Below are positions 11,808 through 21,237 of a stretch of 64,000 nt of DNA, piece after piece. Origin of the DNA: Diphasiastrum complanatum (taxonomy: Eukaryota; Streptophyta; Lycopodiopsida; Lycopodiales; Lycopodiaceae); contig CM055114.1 of assembly GCA_029204225.1 (NCBI GenBank), positions 16,265,502 through 16,329,501 of the forward strand. The letters run 5' to 3'. The position numbers were made by a program, and so were the translations under genes. How positions within the stretch are numbered: the stretch's first letter is position 1; each line of letters starts with the position of its first letter. The notes under the pieces are model-generated. The model worked only from the letters and a program-made list of their open reading frames with translations, searched no databases and was not told the DNA's origin.

Positions 11808-12967
11808 GATTCTAATGTTTTTTCAACTTTTAGGTTCTGTCCTAAAGCACTTAGCACTCACTTTTCTCTCAACAAATGATAGATAAAGAGATCTATGAAG
11901 ATTTAGGACCCTAAAACACTTCTATCTTGAACCTAGATGGTTTCCAAGCATAGAAAGGAAGATTGAAACACATGCAACACTTTGCACACACTAAGAATGG
12001 ATTACAAAATCAAACCAACCTGAACACACTCTTGCTTAAGCTCTCAAACTTTCCAGCAAGTGACCAAATCAAGTTATGGTGTGAAGAGTTACTTGCATTC
12101 TTAGAAAATACCCAAAACTAGGATGCCAAGATTACCTAGTAATGAACAAACTTGATCAACATATGATCAACACACTAAGATATTGATTCGACCTGTAAAA
12201 CCACATGTAAACCACACTTCTAAAAGTTTATAAACTCCAGCAAGTGATAAATACAAGATTTAGAGGTGAATGAATGAGCACACTTAGTGAATCACAAGAC
12301 TAGCTTCACTATCTTGTCAAATCTTGGTGTTTAGATGTAGATCTAAGATCACTTCACATGAGAATGTTCCTCAACCTGTTAAGAACCTGAAAACACACTT
12401 GCATAATGGTTAACACCTTCCAGCAAATGCTCCAATCAAATTACATAAGGAGAGTTACTTACATGCTCAACAAAGTACACCAAAAATTATGCCAAAATTG
12501 ATGACAATCTTTACAATATGCTCTTCACAATGGAGCTTACAATATGTTCACCCAAAAAAGGGGATCTTTCATCCAAATGGGAGCTTTGCTCAGCCTTTAG
12601 GAGAATTACAACTCACTCAAAAGAGCATTTGTCATCCACTTAAGGAGAAGTTTCATCCACTTAAGGAGAGTGTTCATCCAAGAATGGAGATTGTCAACAA
12701 TAGGATTGAAAAGAACATTGTTAGTATTGAATATGCACAAGCCTCACAATCACAAATGATTAGGTGTTATGATCTGATCCAAAATAGTTTCTTTTCAGCC
12801 TCTGATCTTCAATAGACCTGAAATATGCTTTTGATCCACAAGTTCAACTCACAAAACAAAGGTTAGTAAGATTTGATCAACAAAGCAATGCAAAATCATG
12901 CTAGAACTTGATCAAACATCCAAATATCACCAAAAATGGAATACTTACTGTAAATAGAAGCCAACCA
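11808..12967 (-). other. A1 untranslated leader
   Basis: About 1.16 kb between primer-binding site and gag start, unusually long for copia. It contains three degenerate units of about 183 bp, laid out as in A2, each with a TGCTGGA and a CAGGTT block. The opposite strand carries a 108-codon open frame (12489-12815, +) that is identical in A2. No protein function is claimed for that frame. Confidence 0.75.
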
Positions 12968-12979
12968 GCTCTGATACCA
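12968..12979 (-). other. A1 primer-binding site, tRNA-iMet type
   Basis: On the minus strand reads TGGTATCAGAGC, the classic plant copia site complementary to the 3' end of initiator methionine tRNA, starting directly after the 5' LTR. It primes minus-strand cDNA synthesis. Confidence 0.95.
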
Positions 12980-13634
12980 TGTGAAAAATACAGATCCTAA
13001 GTGGATCTAAACTCCAAGATCATTGGCTTGAATGCTTGCACTCCAAACTACATAAGCTAGGAATTGGCAACACATTCTATGCTACCTAGAATGCAAAGAA
13101 CTTGATCAAAAAGCATTTATCACAAATGGAAACTTCCATAAACATCAAGTGCGGCCCAAAATAGCATTATACAGTCCATAATACATCAGCCTACCACTTT
13201 TGGAAAGCACCTAAGATCATACACAATAGCTTGAAGACAATACACACAACAATGCTCTCAATGGAGGAAGAAACAATGACAATGATCTATTGATCTCAAT
13301 GAAGCATACAAAAGGTTTCTCCAACCTGTTCTCCACGACTTCCCTACTATTTATGGATGAGGAAGATGACTCTCTCTCCTCTCTCTAGAAGGTACTTGAC
13401 CCTAGATATTCCCTATATAGGAAAAATAGCTAAAAATGCCTTATATGACCAAAATACATCAAAATGGTCTCATTTTGAAGGGTATGAAGTTTGACACTTC
13501 ATCATACTGAAAAAATACAGTAAATAAAAACATTGTGGCCTGGTTCACACGTGCAAAACTCCAGAACCAAAACTATTTACAATTTTAGCCAATTTAGGCC
13601 TCAAACTAGCTAGGAAATGTTGACAATTTTCACA
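12980..13634 (-). repeat. A1 5' LTR (655 bp)
   Basis: Three differences from the A1 3' LTR over 655 bp; ends TGTGAAAA/TTTTCACA. Contains CCTATATAGG and CATAAATAG as possible TATA regions. I cannot tell which is used. Confidence 0.95.
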
Positions 13635-13639
13635 ATAAG
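13635..13639. repeat. Target-site duplication ATAAG, right of A1
   Basis: Exact repeat of 7200-7204; beyond it the element B reading frame resumes. Confidence 0.95.
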
Positions 13640-13806
13640 CCACTCTTGGCTTGATCTCCTTGACTATAATAGGCATAGACCTGAAGTTGGAAACATACAA
13701 CTTCCTATGCCATAGCTCCTCCTTGGAAACATAAGTCATCAATGCAGCATCACATAAACTTGAATTTTCATGCACATCTAGCTTGAAAATACCTCCATAT
13801 CTAGAT
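13635..13806 (-). pseudogene. Element B: upstream stub (pre-integrase zinc region)
   Basis: The minus strand reads SRYGGIFKLDVHENSSL, then ELWHRKLYVSNFRSM and IKPRVAYCENC-type text up to the A1 junction, the copia region before the integrase core with its His/Cys zinc ligands. It joins in sense to the integrase text at 7199 and below, which proves that A1 interrupts B. At 13806 it is cut by the C1 LTR; TAGAT (13802-13806) is the candidate target duplication, but its partner is not found in this window. Confidence 0.75.
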
Positions 13807-14498
13807 TGTTGAATTTCACACGTGTGGATTGTCCACAACATGTACTTGTGATCTCCTAAGGTGTGTAGATGCACCAAGATTAAGATTAGATTGAGATTCA
13901 AGATCAATCTTAGATCATATGGCAAAAACACACTACTACATGCATTCAAACACTTCCAACTCTCACTCACACATCCTTGGGTAGAGAGAGAAAAAACATC
14001 ATGAGCTCTCGGGTAGAGAGAGAGAGCTAGAAATCCAATAACTCACAAAATCCATAAAATCACCAAATCAATTAGCTTCAAAATGAGGAGTACAATGATA
14101 CTAGAGATCCACGAGCTACCACTATGCTTAACTATGATTGGACCATACTTTGTCACCTCTTGATCCTATTGGACCATTGACCCATGCAACTCTTAATTCT
14201 ATTGGACTATATTCAAGCACACCTCAATTTCCTATTGGGCCTCACAAGGTTCCACCTCTAAATCCTTTTGGACCTCTTGAAATTCATCAAACAAAAGCAT
14301 TACACTTGTCTACACTCTAATTGGCACGTGTTTAGCCTCTTACTCTATTTTGGCTCAATAGTGGCATTACAAGTGGAAATGCATAATTTGCCATCTATGC
14401 CAAATTTATTCCTATCAACATCCTACACCTAGATGCTTGATGTAAAAAACATAAGACCCCTATATCTAACATAGATATTTTTTTTTCAATTCTTCACA
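13807..14498 (-). repeat. C1 3' LTR
   Basis: On the minus strand begins TGTGAAGAATTG after the purine-rich AATTTTTTAGGAG and ends TTCAACA. CACACGTGTG at 13817. CCAAT array on the minus strand: CTATTGGA-type boxes at 14166, 14199, 14232 and 14265 on the plus strand, exact 33-bp period, with a weaker one near 14135. About 50 bp present in the C2 and C3 LTRs (gcagcttgattttac region) are missing here. Confidence 0.88.
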
Positions 14499-14509
14499 CT
14501 CCTAAAAAA

Positions 14510-15341
14510 TTATCTATGAAGATTTGAGCATTGATCTTGATATAACTCCAAGATTAGATCTATGCTCGATTAAAGCACTTTTGCTCAAAGGCTTAGTGAG
14601 TAGATCGGCAATACAAGAGGACGAGTTGGCATGCTCCAAATAGATTTCTCCTCCAATAAGCTTTTCTCTCACAAAATGGTGTGCTACTTCTATGTGCTTG
14701 CTTCTTGCATGAAATATGAGATTATTGGCAAGAGCTTGGGCCGAGATGTTATCACACTTGATCATTGGTAGATCATCCTCCTTGATGCACTTTAGCTCCA
14801 TTAATAACCTCTTGATCCAAAGCACCTCTTTGGTAGTTGTAGTGAGTGCTTTGTACTCGGCCTCACATGAAGAGAGAGATATAGTATCTTGCTTTTTGGA
14901 AAGCCAAGATATTAGATTGCCTCCAAGAAAGATAGTGTATGCACTAATAGACTTTCGATCCATCTTGTCACTTGCAAAGTCTCAATCCGAGTAGCCAACA
15001 ATGGATAGATCTTCAATTTTGTAGAGTAGACCATAATCACAAGATGAAGATACATATCTTAGAATCCTCTTGGCCATCTTCCAATGATGGATCTTAGGAT
15101 CTTGCATAAATTGACTCAATTTGTGCACACAAAAACTTAGATCGGGCCTAGTAATGGTAAGCCAAATCAAGGAGCCTACAAGACTCCTAAAAAGTGTGAT
15201 GTTCTCAAAGGATCTTTCATCACCTTTATTAGGATCTTTTACAATTTGCTCCATTGGAGTATCTACGCTCTTAGAATTTTCCATATGGAATTTTTTCAAC
15301 ATAGAGTTAGCATATCTAGATTGGAATATAAAGACATGGCT
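14510..15341 (-). pseudogene. C1 RT C-terminus and RNase H
   Basis: Copia pol 3' end on the minus strand: QSRYANSMLKKFHM, then MEQIVKDPNKGDERSFENIT, ITRPDLSFCVHKLSQFMQ, and after a break at about 14985 (plus-strand ctcaatccgag, where the family reads SDSDFAS) the RNase H part DRKSISAYTIFLGG, SCEAEYKALT, HARSKHIEVAHHFVRE. It starts exactly at the A2 junction. The missing upstream part of this family up to the same codon is present on the other strand at 58.6-59.5 kb (C4). C2 at 22.2-23.5 kb is a close relative. Confidence 0.88.
15337..15341. repeat. Junction pentamer TGGCT (AGCCA on the other strand) beside A2
   Basis: The five host bases next to the A2 LTR. The same five bases, in matching host orientation, flank A3 at 59494-59498. 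This is what the two sides of a single 5-bp target duplication would look like. Confidence 0.7.
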
Positions 15342-15996
15342 TGTGAAAATTGTCAACATTTCCTAGCTAGTTTGAGGCCTAAATTGGCTAAAATTGTAAA
15401 TAGTTTTGGTTCTGGAGTTTCACACGTGTGAACCAGGCCACAATGTTTTTATTTACTGTATTTTTTCAGTATGATGAAGTGTCAAACTTCATACCCTTCA
15501 AAATGAGACCATTTTGATGTATTTTGGTCATATAAGCCATTTTTAGCTATTTTTCCTATATAGGGAATATCTAGGGTCAAGTACCTTCTAGAGAGAGGAG
15601 AGAGAGTCATCTTCCTCATCCATAAATAGTAGGGAAGTCGTGGAGAACAGGTTGGAGAAACCTTTTGTATGCTTCATTGAGATCAATAGATCATTGTCAT
15701 TGTTTCTTCCTCCATTGAGAGCATTGTTGTGTGTATTGTCTTCAAGCTATTGTGTATGATCTTAGGTGCTTTCCAAAAGTGGTAGGCTGATGTATTATGG
15801 ACTGTATAATGCTATTTTGGGCCGCACTTGATGTTTATGGAAGTTTCCATTTGTGATAAATGCTTTTTGATCAAGTTCTTTGCATTCTAGGTAGCATAGA
15901 ATGTGTTGCCAATTCCTAGCTTATGTAGTTTGGAGTGCAAGCATTCAAGCCAATGATCTTGGAGTTTAGATCCACTTAGGATCTGTATTTTTCACA
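15342..15996 (+). repeat. A2 5' LTR (655 bp)
   Basis: Same ends and length as the A1 LTRs. Differs from A1 and A3 at 15417-15425, where TTTCACACGTGTGAA replaces TTTTGCACGTGTGAA, completing a perfect palindrome. At the three sites polymorphic in A1 it is a mixture of both A1 LTR states. Confidence 0.95.
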
Positions 15997-16008
15997 TGGT
16001 ATCAGAGC
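15997..16008 (+). other. A2 primer-binding site, tRNA-iMet type
   Basis: TGGTATCAGAGC directly after the LTR end TTTTTCACA, followed by TGGTTGGC as in A1. Confidence 0.95.
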
Positions 16009-17167
16009 TGGTTGGCTTCTATTTACAGTAAGTATTCCATTTTTGGTGATATTTGGATGTTTGATCAAGTTCTAGCATGATTTTGCATTGCTTTGTTGAT
16101 CAAATCTTACTAACCTTTGTTTTGTGAGTTGAACTTGTGGATCAAAAGCATATTTCAGGTCTATTGAAGATCAGAGGCTGAAAAGAAACTATTTTGGATC
16201 AGATCATAACACCTAATCATTTGTGATTGTGAGGCTTGTGCATATTCAATACTAACAATGTTCTTTTCAATCCTATTGTTGACAATCTCCATTCTTGGAT
16301 GAACACTCTCCTTAAGTGGATGAAACTTCTCCTTAAGTGGATGACAAATGCTCTTTTGAGTGAGTTGTAATTCTCCTAAAGGCTGAGCAAAGCTCCCATT
16401 TGGATGAAAGATCCCCTTTTTTGGGTGAACATATTGTAAGCTCCATTGTGAAGAGCATATTGTAAAGATTGTCATCAATTTTGGCATAATTTTTGGTGTA
16501 CTTTGTTGAGCATGTAAGTAACTCTCCTTATGTAATTTGATTGGAGCATTTGCTGGAAGGTGTTAACCATTATGCAAGTGTGTTTTCAGGTTCTTAACAG
16601 GTTGAGGAACATTCTCATGTGAAGTGATCTTAGATCTACATCTAAACACCAAGATTTGACAAGATAGTGAAGCTAGTCTTGTGATTCACTAAGTGTGCTC
16701 ATTCATTCACCTCTAAATCTTGTATTTAGCACTTGCTGGAGTTTATAAACTTTAGAAGTGTGGTTTACATGTGGTTTTACAGGTTGAATCAATATCTTAG
16801 TGTGTTGATCATATGTTGATCAAGTTTGTTCATTACTAGGTAATCTTGGCATCCTAGTTTTGGGTATTTTCTAAGAATGCAAGTAACTCTTCACACCATA
16901 ACTTGATTTGGTCACTTGCTGGAAAGTTTGAGAGCTTAAGCAAGAGTGTGTTCAGGTTGGTTTGATTTTGTAATCCATTCTTAGTGTGTGCAAAGTGTTG
17001 CATGTGTTTCAATCTTCCTTTCTATGCTTGGAAACCATCTAGGTTCAAGATAGAAGTGTTTTAGGGTCCTAAATCTTCATAGATCTCTTTATCTATCATT
17101 TGTTGAGAGAAAAGTGAGTGCTAAGTGCTTTAGGACAGAACCTAAAAGTTGAAGAAACATTAGAATC
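16009..17167 (+). other. A2 untranslated leader with 183-bp repeats
   Basis: Long leader. TGCTGGA occurs at 16551, 16734 and 16917, exactly 183 bp apart, each followed about 45 bases later by CAGGTT. This is the remnant of a three-unit tandem repeat. It lies between the primer-binding site and the gag ATG, where packaging signals usually sit in retroelements. Confidence 0.75.
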
Positions 17168-20100
17168 ATGGCTTCCAATGGTGGGATCATGCTAGAGTCT
17201 AGTGAAAGGTTGAGTTCATCAAACTACTCTACTTGGAAAGTGAGGATGGAGTCCTTACTTGAGTTGAATGAACTCATGGACATAGTTGCAGAAATTGAAG
17301 AGAGACCTCTCACACTTCAAGAGCAACAAAGGTTTGATAAGAAGGCCAAAAGGGCTCTTCATATCATTAAAATGAATGTTACAAATGAACTTCTCAAGGA
17401 AGTTGGAAAGTGTCAAAGTGCAAGTGAGGCATGGAATGCCTTAAAGAAGCTCTTTGAATCAAAGTCCACATCTAGGGTATTGACCCTAAGGAGACAAATA
17501 TTTTCTAGTAGGCAAAGAGAGGGTGAAAGTGCTCATGCATTTATCTTGAGAGTTAAGTCCCTAAGTGATGATTTAGCATGCATTGATGAGAACATAAAAG
17601 ATGGTGAAATAGTCCAAGTTATGTTGAATGGTTTGCTAAATGAACATGCTAACCTTGTGCAAAGTTTTGCCATTCAAAGAGTCTTGCCAAGTGTGGTTGA
17701 CTTGCAAGAAATCTTATTGGCTGAAGAACATAGGTTGCAATCAAAGCTTGATGGTGCATCCTTGCAAGGTGGAGGTGAAGAGGCTTTCTTCACAAAAGGC
17801 AAATTCAAGGGCAAAGGTAAAGGCAAAGGGAAATGGTCCAAAGGTGGTAACTTTGATCATGATGATCACTCTTCCTCTTCCTCTTCTACTAAGAACAATA
17901 AGTCAAAGTTCAAGTGCTTTTATTGTGGGATAAAAGGTCATTTTGCAAATGAATGTTATAAGAAGAAAAGAGAGCAAGGAGAGAGGCAAGGAAATCTTAC
18001 AATAGATGAGGAAGAACATAACACATGTGAATCACTTGTTATGACTTCAAGTTTGTTAGCCAACATAGATGATAATGATCCTTGGTGGATTGATAGTGGA
18101 GCCTCATCTCACATGACAAGACATAAGGAATACTTTACATCCTTATTGTCTTATGAGGGAGAAGGTAACATCATCTACACTGCAAATGATGGTCAATGTG
18201 ACATCAAAGGCATAGGCACTATTCCTATTTCCCTTTCAACAAATAGGAAAGCAAATCTTGAAAATGTCTTGTACATTCCTTCAATCACTAAGAATTTGCT
18301 TAGTGTAAGTCAAATGATTGACAAAGGACTTGATGTGGAGTTCATTGGAGATGCATGTTTGATAAGTAAATGTGGATCCTTGATTGCTCAAGGTAGGAGG
18401 CATGGTAAACTTTTCAAGCTTGATGCATGTGTGATCTCTAATCATGAAGGATGTATGGCTAGGGAGCAATTGACAAACCAAGAAGTTTGGCACAAGAGGT
18501 TGGGCCATCCCAACTTCAAATCTTTGGAGGTAATGGCAAAGAAAGAGCTTGTTCTTGGTCTCCCTAAAAGTCTTGTTGCAAACAATAGTGTTTGTGAACA
18601 TTGTGCCTTGTCCAAATCTCATAGACTTGCTTATTCTAGATCTACTTCTAGATCTAAAGAAGCTTTTCAACTTGTGCATTCTGATATTCATTCTTCTAGT
18701 ACAACTAGCAATGGTGGGGCAAAGATGTATGCAACTTTCATTGATGACTTTAGTAGGTATACTTGGATCTATCTTCTTAAAAGTAAGGATGAAGTGTTTG
18801 CTGCATTTGTCAAGTTCAAGAATGAAATGGAAAACCAATTCAATACAAAGATCAAATGCTTAAGATCTGATAATGGAGGGGAATACACCTCAAATAGGTT
18901 CAAAGACTTTTGTATAGCACATGGGATTAAGAGGGAGATGTCTAGTCCTAGGACTCCACAACAGAATGGAGTGGCCGAGAGGAAGAATAGAACCCTTTGT
19001 GAATGTGCCAAGGCAATGAGACTACATGCTAATCTTGCTAAGTCTTTTTGGGGGGAAGCTTTAGCATGTGCTAACTATCTATGTAATAGATGGACAAGTG
19101 CTTCCTTGGATGGTAAAACTCCTCATGAGGTTCTTTATGGTAGAAGGCCGAGTGTCAAGCATTGTAGGATCTTTGGATGTACATGTTTTGTCAATATCAC
19201 ACTTGATGATAGAACTAAAGAAGATCCTTCATCAAAGAAGGGTGTGTTTGTTGGCTATAGTGAAGTAAGCAAGGCTTACAAAGTGTACATTCCTTCTACA
19301 AAGAAAGTTGTCATAAGTAGGGATGTCATCTTTCATGAAGAGAATGTTTCCAATGTTGTTGATGTTGATGTTGATGTGCCTACTAATCATCATGATGTGC
19401 AAGATGTCTTGGATGAAGATGGAGATGCCACTCCAAAGCAAACTTCAAGGAAGACTCAAAGGCAAAGGGCTAAGCCATCAAGGCTAACCTATGATGAAAA
19501 AGGAAAGCAAGTGGTGGACAACTCTAACTTTGCTTTTCTTACCTCTTTTGATGAACCAACTTGTGTAGGTGAAGCAATTCAAAAGAAGGAATGGATCCAA
19601 GCCATGGATCATGAGCATCAAGCACTCATCAAAAGCAACACATGGAGGTTGGTAAAGCTTCCAAAGGACAAGAAGGCAATTGGTTGTAAGTGGATCTTCA
19701 AGATCAAGACAAATCAAGATGGATCAATCAACAAGTACAAGGCAAGGTTGGTGGCAAAGGGGTATGCTCAAGAATATGGTATTGACTATGATGAGACCTT
19801 TGCACCCATGGCAAAGATGGTAACTATTCGAATCCTAATCTCTCTTGCAACTCTTTATGATTGGGATATGTGGCAAATGGATGTTACTAATGCCTTCTTG
19901 AATGGTGATCTTGAAGAAGATATTTACATGGAGCAACCCGAGGGCTATGTTTCACATGATGAGCCTAATCATGTGTGCTATCTCCAAAAGAGTTTGTATG
20001 GGCTAAAGCAAGCACCAAGGAGTTGGTATGCTAAGCTCAATTCCTTCTTACTTTCTCAAAACTTTGTTATGAGTGAGTATGATCATTCTCTCTACTTTAG

Positions 20101-20217
20101 ATTGAATGAAAATGATATCACTTTACTTTTGATCTATGTTGATGACATTATCTTAAGTGGTGGTAACAATCTAGATATAGATGAAATCAAGATGGCACTC
20201 AAAAGAGAGTTTGAAAT
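17168..20217 (+). pseudogene. A2 gag-pol, truncated in RT
   Basis: Uninterrupted from ATG through gag, zinc knuckle (CFYCGIKGHFANEC), protease DSG, integrase (Asp506, Asp568, Glu604) and most of RT including YVDD at residues 990-993, then cut after residue 1017. The frame runs on about 27 codons into unrelated sequence before a stop. RNase H is lost, so no autonomous movement is possible. One RT residue differs from A3 (Met for Val in ETFAPxAKM). Confidence 0.95.
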
Positions 20218-20307
20218 CTCTGGTCTGGATTGTCGTAGCCATATTATGTTGTCTGGAAGAATCACTGCTGGGATATCAGTAGTGACAACCTGTTTGCTCT
20301 GATACCA
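20218..20307 (-). other. Leader stub and primer-binding site of element N
   Basis: The last 12 bases (20296-20307) read TGGTATCAGAGC on the minus strand, followed outward by the LTR start. The 78 bases before are presumably element N leader, cut where A2 ends. The junction A2/N at 20217 shows no obvious repeat. Confidence 0.75.
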
Positions 20308-20700
20308 TGTCGCGGGAGCGCGTGCATGGGACTGATTCGTGTTCATCCTCACTTCATCTTCTTTATCGTGAACAATTTTCTGTCTTTTGATTTTCTTTTA
20401 TGCGGAAGCCCTTACAAGAACCCAGACACTCGACTATGCATCAAAGAACACATTCTATTCTAGCAATCATGACACACAGCATAAGATGAGATGCACAAAA
20501 ATAGTTCTAGTTTAGAGTGAATTTGTTAGTGTCTTGCTCGTTGGCGGAATGACATTCTACTCTTTCGCTATGTTCTGCTCGTTGGCAGACTGTCATGCAC
20601 AACTATGGTGTCTTTACTTTCTTACTCTATTCACTATGTCTCTCTCTATCACTTACAGATATCTGTATTCATCATCATCGATAGGGATGCCATCGGAAGG
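20308..20700 (-). repeat. 5' LTR of element N (outer end uncertain)
   Basis: Starts TGTCGCGGGAGCGCG next to the primer-binding site, which makes it an LTR end by position. A near-repeat occurs inside (gctcgttggcgg at 20537, gctcgttggcag at 20578). The outer end could not be found. No other copy is in this window. Confidence 0.5.
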
Positions 20701-21237
20701 TTGACAATTCCATGCTCTTGTATTAGCTGTTACGCAAACACAGAAGAGAAAGGAAGTGAATCCCTCACCACCACCATCGGTCATTGACGACCAACCCTCA
20801 ACTTCAGCGCCATATCCAAATGTGAGGGAAGAGAGAAGACAGTACTAGAAAATAAGACACTGGTATAGAAAGCACCAGCGGAGGAAAAAGAACAAGAAAT
20901 AGACAATCCCACAGAAGCTCCAGTCGACATCGAACGAGAACCGCAAGCGGGCTCACCACTGCGCACTGATTAGAATGATTGGTTGCACCAACATGAACCA
21001 CCTTTTCACATGGTGGAGCCCGAGGAACCACGCACTGAAAGGCTCACACTTTTGATGTCAAGCCATGTTAGTTTATCACTCGGAGAACTACTGCGGATTG
21101 CACCACAAGCGAAAAGCCTTCTAGCTGAATGGGCCAAAGCGGATGAGGAGTCAGTAGCACTTGAGCCCATATATTGTGCGGGCTATGATGAAACAAATAA
21201 CGTCCTCCACATCAGAGCAGCATGGAAAAGTGAAGAG
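20700..21237 (+). pseudogene. Possible gypsy-type gag/protease-linker remnant
   Basis: A frame with few stops reads KRKEVNPSPPPSVIDDQP, then EEKEQEIDNPTEAPVDIE, then SSHVSLSLGELLRIAPQAKS and LEPIYCAGYDETNN up to the sharp switch into C2. The LSLGELLxIxP type motif resembles the segment just upstream of the aspartic protease in some Ty3/gypsy proteins. That likeness is from memory and weak. It could also be part of element N. No catalytic motif is present. Confidence 0.35.

Larger units (their letters stand above)
7205..13634 (-). mobile_element. Element A1: complete Ty1/copia LTR retrotransposon
   Basis: A 6,430-bp element read on the minus strand: 5' LTR (12980-13634), iMet primer-binding site, long leader, one gag-pol frame, polypurine tract, 3' LTR (7205-7859), flanked by ATAAG duplications. 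LTRs start TGTGAAAA and end TTTTCACA. The two 655-bp LTRs differ at only three positions that I can see (ttaccac/ttatcac, gaatatg/gaagatg, aatggctt/aatgcctt), so insertion is recent. One single-base deletion breaks gag-pol. It splits element B, and it lies head to head with A2. Confidence 0.97.
15342..20217 (+). mobile_element. Element A2: 3'-truncated copia element of family A
   Basis: 5' LTR, primer-binding site, leader and gag-pol collinear with A1 and A3 but on the plus strand, broken off inside RT after residue 1017 (KREFEI). The next bases belong to a different element, and no 3' LTR is present. Inserted in C1. With A1 it forms an inverted repeat: 5' LTRs face each other across 13635-15341. 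Confidence 0.95.

Noticed and set aside
14138-14320. Small frame with an 11-residue repeat (LDPIGPLTH / LNSIGLYSS), also near 23647 and 50648
   Set aside because: It is the translation of the 33-bp CCAAT array of C-family LTRs; a period divisible by three gives repeats in any frame. Not a gene.
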